NCBI GenBank assembly: GCA_010015805.1
Contig: ML978130.1
Span: 682,001 to 746,000, forward strand
Source: Rhizodiscina lignyota
Taxonomy: Eukaryota > Ascomycota > Dothideomycetes > Aulographales > Rhizodiscinaceae
Direction: 5' to 3'
Length of the DNA: 64,000 nucleotides
Below the pieces are notes generated by a model that was not told the origin of the DNA, made no database searches, and saw nothing but the letters and a program-made list of their open reading frames with translations. Each line of letters starts with the position of its first letter. The first letter of the stretch is position 1. Positions 1 through 12,225 of this stretch are shown one piece after another. Position numbers and translations under genes: made by a program.

Positions 1-406
1 AAGACGAGGACAGCGTTATGTATTGCACTTGTACACAGGACTTTCAAAGGAGTGAGAATGTTGGAGACAAGTGCACAGAGGACGACGTCCATCTTTAGAG
101 CGGCCGCCGTTGAGATTACTTTCCGCGTGCTACCGTGAGCGCGCTCTCCTCGTGCTGCGTGCATCCGCCGCACTCCGAATTGCAAGGCTGAAAGCGCGTC
201 CGGGGTTAAACAAAAGAGCCGCAAAACCCTGGGGAAGTTTAATCTTTACTAGGATCGCAGATCTAATCTGATCTTGATAGTTCTCCGCATCTTTTTGCCA
301 TATTCATCTCGTCGCCATATCTTCCACTCCTCCTTCTATTCTGCCTCTCTTTTAAGACCATGACTCTAATTTCTTCTCGTTTCCAATTTCACAAACCCAG
401 GTAACA
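1..406. other. Intergenic, left edge
   Basis: No convincing coding sequence. Short open frames here lack homology-like motifs. The last 60 bases are pyrimidine-rich and end in a CAG just before the ATG of the next gene, which is compatible with its 5' leader. Confidence 0.5.
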
Positions 407-1140
407 ATGGCAGAACACACAGCATTCTTCTACGGTAGTCCAATCCCTCAATCTACCTACCCCATCTCCACACCACGATCTAATTTCCACCACAGGCACC
501 CTCATGGCCCCGCAAGTCCTCTCTCGCGTCTGCCACGGCACCCACGCATCCACCCGCAATCCAGACATGGCTGTCCGCCCTGCAATCCTCCCCTCGTTCC
601 GCCGTCACAAGGTCCTCGACGCTGACTACCCCGGCATTATTCCAACCTCCACTCCCTCATCCGTCCGCGGCACCGTCGTAACTGGTCTTACTGACGGCGA
701 TATGTGGCGCCTGGACATCTTCGAGGGAGATGAGTACGAGCGGCGGCGCGTCAAGGCACGTATACTCACGACCGTGGGAGACGAGAGCGGGCAGGGCAAT
801 GTCGAGGGTGAGGAGGTAGAGTGCGAGACGTACGTATGGATTGCGGGGGAAGACAGGCTGGAGGATGGGGAGTGGGACTTTGCGGAGTTTGCGAGGGAGA
901 AGATGGGACGGTGGGTCGGGGTCGAGGGGGAGGGCGAGTACAAGGGTAGGGAATCTTATCGACGTTCGTGGATTTGATGGATGGGAGAGCATATGCTAAC
1001 TTGGTTGCGCAGAGGTTGATGAGGCAGTGAGGGAGGCGGGAAAGGATCCGACAGGAGGAAGAGGCTTCAATGGGCACATTGGACAGGCCGTGGAGGCGAG
1101 TAGAGGCCAGGTCAGTGAAGCGCTCACGAGCGCGGTATGA
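407..1140 (+). CDS. AIG2/gamma-glutamylcyclotransferase-like protein
   Basis: Exons 407-434, 496-945 and 1013-1140 are phase-consistent. The second intron has a TGCTAAC branch site at 994-1000. Splicing the first intron creates FFYGTLMAPQVL, the N-terminal glycine-loop signature of the AIG2/GGCT fold (YGTL). Downstream come LDIFEGDEYERR, matching the conserved D-x-FEG-x-x-Y-x-R strand, and YVWIAG. In this family the fold opens gamma-glutamyl amides to release 5-oxoproline, or acts as an uncharacterised cyclotransferase in the cytosol; the exact substrate cannot be told. The third exon adds a short tail (FNGHIGQAVEASRGQ) without a known motif. The start is the first ATG of the open frame and puts the YGTL strand at residues 9-13, as usual. 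It stands alone, convergent with the SUMO protease gene. Confidence 0.85.
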
Positions 1141-1527
1141 GTGCGCTTCAGGGTAGATGGAAGAGTATTAGAAATCGCAAGAACCGCTCGGAGTTGATGA
1201 CCAGGAATAAGAGATATACAGAAGAGGAAAGGTTTCATGTTTTCGGAGGTATCGTTGATTTCTGCATAGATCGCTCACAGCCTCGTGCCCATCCCATCTA
1301 GACGTATAGAAGATCACGTACAGCAGGGAGAAAGAGAATGTCATCGAACATGATGATCAGAAGAAAGACCGTGGCAGAAAGTATCTACGAACTTCAGCAG
1401 CAAAACAGCATCTCCATAGCCATGGAGATATCGTCAAAGCAAATGCCTCCGCTATGCATGAATGTCAAAACATCCAGAAACGCCATCGCAATAGATGAGT
1501 CCGGTAGTGAAAAGGGAACAGAAATGA
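1141..1527. other. Intergenic between convergent genes
   Basis: This 387-base stretch lies between the stop codons of two convergent genes and presumably holds both 3' UTRs. I see no further gene. Confidence 0.5.
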
Positions 1528-4500
1528 TCATGATTCCGACTCCTTCCTCTCCCTCATGCTTTGCTTCGAAGGAGAAAACCCTGTCAGTTTGTTTAAGAAT
1601 GGGAAACTCATGGTGTAGCCGTTGGGAACGCCCCCGGAAGAACCGTCGTCGACGTTCTGAAGGGCTTCGACCGACTCTTCCGTTTCCTGCGTTTCTGGAA
1701 TCTCTGCGTCCTCATCTCTAGATCGCTTCCTTGGTGTAGCTGATCGGCGAGGCGTGCGCCCGGTTTTGCGACGCCCCTCCGCTTCAGAGTCAAGTAATAT
1801 CTCGTTCGCTCCATCAGTTGGAAGTAAACTAACCTCTTCCTCCGGCTGGGATTCCACGACGATGACATCGCGCGCCTCAGGGCTAGCTTTCGTATCTTCC
1901 ACCACATCGGCGGACTTCCTCTCAGCCTTAGACACAATAGGTAGAGCATCTTGCAATGCTGCAGGCGATCGCGGCGGCTCTGCTTGCTCCGCCGGCTTAG
2001 CCTCTTCTCGATATTCCAGATTAAAGAAGGTGCGCCTCGGCCGTTCAGGCTCTTTACGTTCACTCGGAGACGATGGAACAGCTGGACGTGCAGATTCCTG
2101 CTCGTTCTGCTCTTCACGCTGTTGATGCTGTTGCGTGGCGGCATCTTTCTTCTTCGGGGTCTTCTTTTTCTTCTTGCTCCCGGCCCTCTCCTCGGCCTGC
2201 TCTTTGTACGTCTCCATGAGCAGATCGCGCATCGAGTTCCGCATCTTCCGCGGATTCATCTCTGGCCAGTCCTCCTCCTCGTCGAACTCCTGGCTAAGGA
2301 TTTTGGTGATAAAGGCCTTTGGGTCTTGGAGGAACTTCTCGATGTAGCCCAAAAGGAAAAGCCCACAATCACAGAAGTTCTTTTGCTGCGGGATTCCCCT
2401 GGCATTCATACCCTTGATTTCGTCAATTGTCAAGGAAAGGGAGCGCTTAGATGCACCTTCAGCGACGATGTACTCTTTGAGATTGCGCGTGGTCTTCTGG
2501 TGGCTAAGGCCTAGCGAGTCGAGGACGATGATAAACGGTGCGCTTGGATCGTATTTGCGAGGAGGTGGAGCGAGCTTGCGTTTCTTGTTCTTTTTAGTAA
2601 GTGGGGATGACGGTTTGGCGTTCTTGAACAAGCCCTGACTGCCGGCGAGATCTACGCGCTCCTCCGATTTAGTACTTACTTGATTTTCTGATTTCAGGCC
2701 GAAGGGTGAGACCGAGGCTTTTTGCTGATTCTCAGATGAAACTGGCCACTCAGAATCACTAGGTTCGTCGTCGTGCTGCGTCGCTTTGTCTGCTGTGATT
2801 GTGCCACTTGGCTTACCCAAGACGGAATCATCATCACCGTCTTCTGGTGTCGTCTGATTTTGCTGTCTACCTGTGTGTTTCTGCTTCGATGTGCCGCTTG
2901 AATGGGGTGCTTGCTCATTGGAAACAAGATCAGAGTTGGCTGCTGACACTAATTGCCTCGTGACATCCTCCATTACCCCATCCTCGGTTTCCATGTTCAC
3001 AGGTTCCGGCTTAGACGGTTCCGCCTCTTGCGTGTCGGCCTCTTCCGTGAGATCTACCTTACGGCGAAGATTAGGCAGATTGCAAATGATCGCCAGGTAC
3101 CAATGGGCACTTTCATTGACCGGCACGACGATGTACTCGTGATCAAAGATGTCGATTTTGGATGTCCATCGCTGCACTGCTGCATGATTGATCCCGCGAG
3201 TGCCAGAAGTAAGCTTCTCATAGAAGAAAGTGTTGAAGAAATGCACCAAGCCATCAGGGAGCCTTCCAGCTTTCATCGCATTCTCTCGTGACCAGCGAAT
3301 GTAGAAATCGATCAGATTGTCATTCAAGAATTCACCGTCGTCCAGGCGCGGTAAGTCCTCAAACATGACTGTCGCCCTATCTTTTCCAGTCATGGGAAAC
3401 GTAATGGGAAAGTCCCACTGGGGTCCAAGCCCATGCTCAACAGAATAGCGTTCCGCTTGCGATACAATGGGGTCGGCAGATGTGCTCTCGTCTCCCGCAA
3501 AGAAACGTGAGGTAGTTCTTGTCGATCGAGTGCTTCTGCGAAGGCTATCGATGGCTCTACTCTGGACCTTACCGTCTTCGCCGAAAGCAAAATCATCCTT
3601 TTCACGGTCTTCTTGCGGAATGTCATCCTGGAGCTTTGAGTTTTTGTCTTTTGGTGTTCGTCCGCTGCCTGTAAGCCTTGAGACGGCGGTTGGGTACTCC
3701 TGCGCCTCCAGCTGAGAAACCAGTGATGGCCGTTTGCCTCCCGTACGCTGCTCGCCCTGCTCAGATGTGTGCAGTTTATTCCGCCCATGATCAACTCTCT
3801 TCTCGATAAGCTGTTGTTCCGAGGGACTCTGCTCTTTAGTAGGAGGTGATGCTTCGGTCGGCCGCGGTGTTATCCCCTTTTCGAACAGTTTGTCCATATA
3901 TTCGCTATGTGTAGGCGTCGGATTACCTTCGACTGAAGCGGCAGGAAATTTACATACCTTCCCCTCTGCTGCACCCTCAGCCTATGCCTTTGCAGATGCT
4001 CAACAAAGTTCTTCAATTCGGGTGATGATTTGACGATGAGATCGACCATGTAAACGCCGAACTGGTCTTGTGCGCCCCGAATCCGCATCCTTCCCTCAAC
4101 GTCGTACAGGAAAGCATTGGCTTTGGCTATGTCGAGTACGGGCTCACCACCGACGTTATCTTTGATGAGTCCATTGACTATGAGCTCGTATGTCTTTTCC
4201 GTGACGCGGCGTAGATGGAGCTCGCCACGTTCCTCTCCGGAGCGAGATGCATAAAAGCTCAAATTCCACCCACTTTTCTGACGTTCGGTGCCTGACCTTG
4301 CGAACGGTATCGGTTTCCGAACCGCTCGAGAGTTAATAAATGTGGTCTTGGGGATGTCATTTGCGGTTCGTGCATTACTTCTTTCCCTTGGGATCCTGCC
4401 GGCCGCACCTCTTATCTGAAACTTGTTGTCGTCCGCATGCAACTCATCTGCATCATGAGATGGGTCGTCAAAATCAGCCTGTATTGAAAAAATGTCTTCA

Positions 4501-6052
4501 GAATCGTGATCGGTTTTCTTCCTGAATTTAGCAGCGACACTGTCAATTGACGGGATGCCATCCTTTTTTGATCTATTGATCAAAGTAGAATTTGGCGGAG
4601 TAGCTTTGTCACGCATTGCTGATCGTCCAGAGGTTGAATGGGCACCAACCACTTGCAGTTCATCGTCATCTATATTGATGTTGGCGTCTTCCTGCTCTTT
4701 CTGACGATCAGATTCTCGACTCCGAGACATAAGGAGCGGACCGGAACATCGCGGCGGTTGCTTCATGTCGCTGTATTCTAGTTGCTTGTACGAGGGAGGT
4801 GCACGGCGCTCTGCAGATGTCGATGTTCTGGAAGCGTGCTCTCTGGGGCTCTGTCTCGACCGCTCGAGGTCGTAGGCATACACTCCATTCCCATTCCCAT
4901 TTCTCGTTGGGATTTCGACACGGTCAAGCATGTTAGTTTGCCTGTAATTGTTCCGCTTTTTACGACGACGAGGGTCGACTGTCGCTTCGACACTTCGATA
5001 TTCTACAGGGTCCCCCCAGTCCCCGTATTGCGATTGATCATGACTCCTTTGGTGCGAAGGCCTGCGCGATTGTTGTTGTGAATGCGGCTGCGACTGCGAC
5101 AAGACGTGGACTTCGCGCTTCCGGTCAATGTCCAGCTCATCATCATCGCTATCGTCGAGATTGACGGGGATAGCATTCCTTGCGGGATGGACAGGATCTG
5201 GAGATGAGTGAGAGTGTTTCGCCCTCTTGGGAACTCTCTCATCAAATGAATCGTCGGGCCACCGCTCACGCCCTCGTGTGACGTTATCTCCTCTGGAAAG
5301 CCGAGTAGGTAACTGACCCTCTCGACCGTGTATTCCTCGTCCTCCGCGACCGGAGGCAAAGAGGCGCGCGCCATCGACGATGCTGTTTCCCCCGCCCAAC
5401 TTCAACACATCAGCCATTGTCCAGAATATCTCATCGAATTTAATACCTTGGGTCTATTGTACGCCATACTTGTCACCGGAGCGGCGTCGTCATCGAGTCT
5501 GCGAGCAGGAATTGGTGAGCTTATGTTGAGGTATGTCGCGTGATCGTGTGTAAAGGGAAAATCGTACGATATGATGGGAGCGCTTCTACTATCTCCTCCC
5601 ACTTCGGCCGAGAAATTCGGGTGGACGAGTGTTTCATGCTCGAACTAAAGAACTGAAGTGTCAGTAGTGATTAAAGAAAGGTGTTAATCGATACATACAC
5701 GACCTCTCACACGTGTCTCTTCCCCGCTGCGAATTGCTTCAGTAGAGCCTTGTCGGCGCTGCGAACCAGTGAGGAAGTCCCTAAGACCGCTGAAGAGTCG
5801 CATGTGCAGCCGTTGAGGGAAGTGGAAACTCCATCGACATAAAGGGGTGCAGATGAGTTTTGAGCTTTGCGAGAAGGACGAAATGTGTGAATCTGGGAGT
5901 GTCTCACGAATGTGTGGGTCGCTACTTTTCGCGAGTGAGGTGGAGTGACGTTGAGCGGCGCTCGATGCCAAGGCCGTCCAAATACCTTTCAACAAAGCGG
6001 CCTTTGTGCTTGTGATTTGCGCAGGTAAAGTTTGAGTAGAATTAGCTGTCAT
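1528..6052 (-). CDS. Ulp2-type SUMO-specific cysteine protease (C48)
   Basis: Preferred exons on the minus strand: 5699-6052, 5447-5644, 3958-5399 and 1528-3904, about 1456 residues, all joining in phase. A shorter alternative starts at the ATG ending at 5417 (MADVLKLGG), giving 1278 residues. The C48 peptidase domain is split as in Ulp2/SENP6/SENP7. The first half reads LPRLDDGEFLNDNLIDFYIR and AHWYLAIICNL, with the catalytic His codon at 3103-3105. An acidic, Ser/Thr-rich insert of about 195 residues follows. The second half has IIVLDSLG (Asp, 2518-2520) and QQKNFCDCGLFLLGYIEKF (Cys, 2365-2367). The family removes SUMO and trims poly-SUMO chains in the nucleus. The flanks are disordered and rich in charged residues, with Lys-rich stretches after the domain that may serve nuclear localisation. 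The N-terminal exons carry no known domain and are the uncertain part. Confidence 0.85.
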
Positions 6053-6288
6053 GTAGACACCTTTTGGTTGATTTTAATTTGGTCATCTCACGCAAGGGCG
6101 TGAGCATAGACTCCAACAGCAATGCGGCTAGTTCTACATGTCGAAGTACTGAAGAAGAAGAGTCCAATCCACCAAAACATAACCCATTGCCCTTTGGTTC
6201 GAAAGAGACTTTTTTGATGCAGTCCCCATCAGAACCCCCAAACCCGCATAGAATACCGCTAATGCTCAAAAGAAACGCTGGAAAATCA

Positions 6289-7498
6289 TTAAGCACTAGA
6301 CTTCTCCCTCGCCGCAGGAGAATCCTCGCTGGACAGAGTGACGCGTCTTCTGTCACTGCCATGATGGACGCCTTTCTCTTGCCGAGCCTGATCGATAGCG
6401 CTGCGTTGCGCGATGCTGTCATCGTGGCTCTTCCAGATGATGCTGGTGTCAGGAGGGAGAGCGAGGACGCGCTTGATGGTTTCCCTGTTGCTATTACTAT
6501 CGTAAAATCATGAGCACGTAAATTTGAGGAGTACAAACCGAATCTTGATATTTCTGCCACCATCGTTCTTCGTCCATATGCTAAACACGTCCTCTCCACT
6601 CCTGACACTTAGAACCATGCCGCAGACTTCTTCACCGGCCTCTGCAAATTGATCGCCAATCATGGCCATCAGAAGGTCTTCCCAGTATCGGTCTGACACT
6701 CCCTTCTTGAGTCTCATGATCCATTTCCCACCTTTCTTGTTCTCATCGTCCTCCCACACGGGCCGAATACCATCCTTGAAGAAGTGGTAATCTGACACCG
6801 CTGGTAATGACGATGGCCTCTTCAGATGTGAAAAGACTCTCCAGAATTCCTGAGCTGTCCCCATCTTACACACGGCCTTTATAGACTTCTCATAGTCGGA
6901 GTTCTTTGACGTCGGGGGCCGGTACCAGATAACCCACGTATATTTCAACGGCCAGGGCGCATCTGAAGCTGACGACGGGGCGGTAGATGCCGTCCCGTCA
7001 TCGGCTGCGACCCTCTGATCACCAACAGTAATCGCGCTGTCCTTCTCTTCACTGAGTTTTTTGTCCCTCTTCTCGCCTGGAGTGGCTGGAGTTGCACTTG
7101 CCCCTGCTGCTTTACTGAAATCAAATGCTGTGCCAGGCGTCTTTGGTGTTTTGGTCGCAGATCCAAAAGAGGCGAACGCACCGCTACCCAGACCAAACGC
7201 AGATGATGCAGTAGAGTTTGGAGAGGTGACGCCGGAGGTAGTTAAGGGAGAAATCGCATTAAAAGGGTTCGAGCGTCCATGCGACGAGGTGTCGCCACCG
7301 AAGCGCTTAGAGGAGGAAAAGGAGCGCGATGAGAAGGAACTATCCCCTCTGCCATGTTCACGATCGGACATGGAGAGGGATAGCTTGCTGCTGCTGACAA
7401 TAGTGTTAGCACCCGAACAAAGAGTGGTTTCAGACGCTAATCGCGCGCCAAACATACTTGGAGCGACGAGTCCATAGGTTCTCCCTGTCCCTCTCCAT
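6289..7498 (-). CDS. eIF4E family cap-binding protein, class II (4EHP-like)
   Basis: Minus-strand exons 7458-7498, 6539-7387 and 6289-6490 give 363 residues. The tiny first exon encodes MERDRENLWTRRSN and joins KLSLSMSDREH across a 70-nt intron, reproducing the usual fungal start; the long open frame further upstream is not coding. The disordered Ser/Gly-rich first 150 residues are followed by the eIF4E core: PLKYTWVIWYRPP (cap-stacking Trp region), SDYEKS, HLKRPSSLPAVSDYHFFKDG, IRPVWEDDENKKGGKW (the Trp-Glu pair that recognises m7G) and DRYWEDLLMAMIGDQF. The last intron is 48 nt; the final exon supplies ETIKRVLALPPDTSI. It binds mRNA cap structures in the cytoplasm, probably as a translational repressor or alternative initiation factor. 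The spacing to the protease start downstream is about 240 bp, same strand. Confidence 0.92.
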
Positions 7499-9295
7499 GA
7501 AACTGTGTCAGATGGAAAAGAATGTGGTCGCGGGACGAGCGCCGCAGGAGTGTAGGGAGCGGACGTCGAGACGGTGGTGTCTTGCGACTTTGGAGAAGGT
7601 GCGGAGAGTGGCGCGGCGCTGTAATGTGTCGATTGAAAGGCAATAGATGGGTCTGCTTGCTTCTGGAGTATTCGTTCGGTGATGCGAGCTTGTACGGGTC
7701 GATTTTGGGAGATTGAGGTGTTGTGCGGCCGAATCGAATGATTTCCTTGCGTTTGAGGTTGGACTTTGCTAAGGTTCTGATGAGTGCCTCCGCTCGCCTC
7801 TATGTGATTGGCCCGCGCGACTCTCCGAAAAACTGCCGGCATGCACTAAGAAAAAGCTGCATATCGGCGACTTCCCTTCTCTTTTCCTTCCTTCTCACAA
7901 TCAACGACCACGGACATCGTAAACGTCGCCAGCCCTTGCAATTGCACTGCCATGCTGTCGAACATGTCTCTCTGTGTGTCCAGAATACGCTCAACCCACT
8001 TATAAAACCGTCATCACGAGGACGCTTCGCGCAGATCCCAGGACCTGTTGACGACCTGAGAGCTGGGACATACTGACTTCACATGCTGGTAATTCAAGAA
8101 AGCGGGCATCATCTCTATTTCTGATTGAAAAGAGATCCGTTGCTGTCTTTGGTGAGCATACTCTTCGAAATTTTCTTACCAAACTGCCCTTCCATGATTA
8201 CGAAAAATTCCATCTGGTAATACGATTGAACCGCGAATTTTACACACTTGAGTCGGTGGTTCAATGTGAGATATATAGGCAAAGTCTGATCTTATTATAA
8301 AACTCCGCATTTCCGCACGAATAATGATTATGCATCCCAAGCTGACCGTGCAATAGGCTCAACGCGAATCTGGCATCGGCCCGCTCCGTGTCCATTCGGA
8401 ATCGAAAATCTTCAGCCCACCATCGGCCCTGTCGAGCCTGTACGACAGGGTGTTGTGACTATGCTGAATTCTTTTGTAGCCTTTAGTTCACAGGAAATGA
8501 GAATGTATTCTATTACCAAAGATATCCTCCGTTTCAGGAAAAAATCTTGACACAGGCACATGCAGGCACATGTCCACGTTTGCTGGAATGGGCTCGATTT
8601 CCCAGGAGTTGGGGCTGTTTCACGCTCACTCAGCAGAACAACAGGCAAAGGACAGCTACAAACTCTGTCTGTGTTTCCGGATCCGTGGGCAGTTCCACAT
8701 GCGTACCAAATGACATGCTTACAAGTGTCTATGCCGGCCGCCACAGCCAATGGCGAGCGGGATAGATATCAGAGTCCCCAACATGAGTGAATTGTAGCCC
8801 AGTCACAATGAATGAATGAGGAAAATTCGACCGTGCAAGTGATTGACAAGTTGCAACGATCCATACTCCATCCACTCTGCCGTGCAGACAGGGTCCAGAG
8901 TTGTGTGAAGGCGGTTGGCTTCGTCGTGTTCCTGCGCCTGCAGCCGGTGGTAAGCGACAACGTCATTTTCCCATAGCAACGTCCATCCCGGCGCGAAGGC
9001 AAATCGCTGCCCTGCCCCACTATTCAAACACATCGCAGCCTCCATCCCACTCCGGCAACCTACACAGCTCTGCTTCCAACTCGCCACGACTCAACCACTT
9101 TCGCATATCACCAAAACGACGAAGCGGAGTGGTTACGGCGCGTTGGATAATGCTCAATAAGCGGGCTGCTCTTCCGTGACAAGCGTCGGCGCGGCATTTC
9201 ATCGAAGCGAGCACTTCAACCGCAACCTCCCACCTCGCCCTGGAGCCTCACATCTGGCCTTACCACTACAACTTGCGAAGAACACGACAAACAAG
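7499..9295. other. Intergenic, divergent promoters of eIF4E2-like and Glc8-like genes
   Basis: About 1.8 kb between two divergently transcribed genes. Open frames of up to about 110 codons occur on both strands but show neither motifs nor splice-joined extensions. The 8200-8350 part is AT-rich. I see no RNA gene. Confidence 0.5.
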
Positions 9296-10223
9296 ATGAC
9301 GCAGCTATCGCCCACGCATGTGCCGCATCCGAGCACAAATGCTCGTCCTAGAGGTGAGTCTGCTGACAGCAGCGCAATCTAGCTCGGCGCAGGGCTGAAG
9401 TCGGGCGTAATAGGCATCCTCAAGAACTCAAACTCCTTCCAAGGCGAGCACTCCTCTCCCGAGTCAGCGCTGCACCCGGTGGTCTCGGAGGAGAGGAGGC
9501 CCAGCATCACGCGCGAGATGTCCGAGAAGGAGATTGTGATGCAGAATACTATTCACAACGCTGGTGGTCATCGTCGCTCATCGTCAAACCCCCGTGGTCC
9601 GCCGTCGCGTCGCCAGTCTGGCACGTCTCTCTCGCAGCATCCTGACGAGAATAGCCCTCGCTTAAAGTGGGACGAGGCGAACCTCTATCTCACCGAGCAG
9701 CAGCGCGACAGCACCATGAAGATCACGGAACCCAAGACTCCCTACGCCAAGCAGTACGACCCGGCTGAGGACGAGCAGGAGATTGAGGCACTGAACGCAG
9801 AGGATTTGATGGTTGACGAACTTGATGAGAAGGAGGGCAAGAAGGCATCAAGGGAGGATGACATCCCAGGACTTGATATTGGCGAGCCTGAGGAGACTCT
9901 GCATCACTCCCTCACTCCGGAGAGCGAGAGGCGCGTCATTGTGGACCCAGATACTGCTGGGGACGAGGGCCGACACGGCGAAGATACGTCCGACATGACC
10001 GCGGATGAGCTTAAGAAGCACAAGGAGTTTGAGGAACACCGCAAGAAGCACTATGAGATGAAGAACATCAAAAACCTCCTGGGGTATGTGCGACCCTCTT
10101 CCGCTCACCCCAATCACATGCTGACAACTCCCCAGACACCCGGACGAGCTTGATCTCGATGAAGATGACGACGAGGGCCCTCCTCCCTTGCCCAACTCAA
10201 AGCTCAGTGTGAATGGACAGTAG
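9296..10223 (+). CDS. GLC8: Protein phosphatase 1 inhibitor 2-like (Glc8/IPP-2)
   Basis: Exons 9296-9353, 9414-10083 and 10136-10223 give 271 residues. Splicing the first 60-nt intron creates [12 protein letters not shown], the KGILKN-type PP1-binding motif that opens all inhibitor-2 proteins. Further hallmarks follow: a [10 protein letters not shown] stretch, [17 protein letters not shown] (the LxWDE-x-N motif), [15 protein letters not shown] (the PKTPY site whose Thr is phosphorylated by GSK3-type kinases) and a basic [17 protein letters not shown] helix that in this family contacts the PP1 active site. The third exon adds an acidic tail. It is an intrinsically disordered cytosolic and nuclear regulator of the type-1 phosphatase catalytic subunit, modulating or helping to activate it. 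The start is the only ATG that places the ILKN motif at residue 20. Confidence 0.92.
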
Positions 10224-12225
10224 CCCTCGTGATCACTTTCCTTGCTTTGACCAGGCGCAACGGGATGGGATAGCTGTGGCGTTTTGCCGAGGATACCATG
10301 ATGGCATGGCATGAGGTGGCATTTTTCAGCTCTTATCTACCTATCGTCAAATGATAGCGGAGAGCGAACAGGCTGATTACAGCGAAGCCTAAAAGGCGGG
10401 GGGTTACACTCTCAAGCAAGGTGGAGATTCTGCCATCTCGTCTTTATCAGATAGCAAATTGCATATCGCAACATTCTCGCGACGCCATACGCAAAGTGGC
10501 CAGCGACTGGCCAGCTGCAAAGCATCGTGCATCGCTATCGCCCACCCCGAGATCCCTTCGTGATATCTTACCCGGGCGTGTGGTTACTAACTGTGTGCTT
10601 AGCCTAGAAGCACCTAACGCCCGAGTTATCAAGCCGCATCCCCAGACTCCGCACTTTCGGCTCTGCACCTGCAGGACGCGACTCGCACATCCTGACATCC
10701 CATCCATTGCAGTCGCATGCCCGGGTACCCATGGGATTTGGAAAAATAATCGTCATTATCCCGTCATCGCACGTGCATTGCTGGTCATTAGGAGACGCCA
10801 TCAAGGCCAGTGACCTCGCCATCGAGGACACGCAGCGCATCCTCTGAGCGCTCGCCGGCGGCGCACCAGCGCGCGCCGTTCACTTGGTTACAGACGGCGA
10901 GTGGAGCCCGTCACTGCAGCAGCGGCAATGCGGCATCATGGCGCAAGGGTGTCTATACATCTGAGCCGTCAGAGTTTTTCTTCGGACGGCCACTGAGCGC
11001 GCGGTGTGTAATGGATATGGCGTTTTGGTGGAGCTTCGTTTATGCGCTCAACGCCAGCATTTCGCCAGGCCGGATCTTGCCATGGATGGCGGCATGGACA
11101 GGCTACTGGCAGCACACGGCATTGCGAGCTGGCCCGTATTGGCGCCTTTACCCGCGCTGCTCTCCGTCGAATTCGGCGTGTAGTTGAGAGGCAGTCCCAA
11201 GAATCAGAATCTTACATTCCCCCTTGCACGCCCCCGGTCCGGGCCTTTTGCATCAGGGGCCTGGCGAGAGGGTACCTCGATTCCACCTCGACCAATCTCT
11301 CGCGCACGGAGTTCACAGCGCGAAGGGAGGAATCGGAATGCCACACTCTCGATATATCCCATCCGGCAGTGTGTGCCAGCGGCGCTGGGGACGGGCAGGG
11401 TTGCGCGCTCTCCTTCCCCGCCTTTGGGCGGCGCTCTCTCTCCCTCTCACTGTCACCACCTGGGTATCGCTGATACGGCAACGTGGACGAGCTTGAGCAA
11501 GGCACATGAGGGCGTGCGTTCGTTTTCGAGGCCGAAGGCACGACCCTCTCCCAGCATCCAGCACTTCACAGATAGGTGTGCTACCAGCACTGGTCGCCGC
11601 TGTCCGCACGCCTTCCCCAGCTAACCTGAGAATTACCTAACGAAAACGTGGTTCTTCTGCCTCTGCCATGTCATACAACAAGCGCTCCGTCAGTCGTCAA
11701 ACGTCTTTCTCCGGCGCTGCCTAATGTATAAGGTGAGTTCGCCCTGGCATTCGGTCAGAGCATGTTGTTGGCCCCTATGCTACCGTCACCGCACTGCTGG
11801 ACGTCGAGACGCGACTGCTTTAATAGCCAGAGCCTCGCTCCGCTGAACTCGCCAGATAAGGCCGCGTTGTTTTTCTCAATCTGCTCTTAGTCACTTCCCT
11901 CCGAATCATCACACATATTTTCTCCATTGGCCCTCTCAATCGCCTGGACCGCAACTGCTGCCATTGACCATTCCGCCGCACACCGCTGCTGCTCGCTCCA
12001 CCGTTATCGGCTTCGAGCGCCCAGGTTCTCCAGCATTTGTGCCTTCCCCGGACAGCATCACACCACACACGCTTTGCGCACCGCGGAACGCGTAGATAAT
12101 CTGATAACCCTGCGTGAACTTACCCTTCTCTCTCTCACCCCACATATTTCACTCCGGCGTCGCTCCAAAATTTCCCGGCACAGGATCGTTCGCGTCAAGC
12201 TGGCTCGTCTTCACCCTCCAAGTTC
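10224..12225. other. 2-kb GC-rich intergenic region
   Basis: Numerous overlapping open frames of 80-150 codons occur on both strands, as expected from GC-rich DNA. None shows a domain motif, codon-phase persistence or plausible introns. The part just upstream of 12226 is C/T-rich and is probably the leader of the NmrA-like gene. Confidence 0.5.

Noticed and set aside
7388-7842. N-terminal extension of the eIF4E-like frame up to 7842
   Set aside because: It reads through a 70-nt intron and promoter sequence; the spliced short first exon restores the conserved NLWTRRSN start.
10810-11624. Several overlapping plus-strand frames of 125-146 codons
   Set aside because: GC-rich DNA yields such frames in all phases; no domain, no splice-linked continuation, and Arg/Ser/Pro-biased composition.
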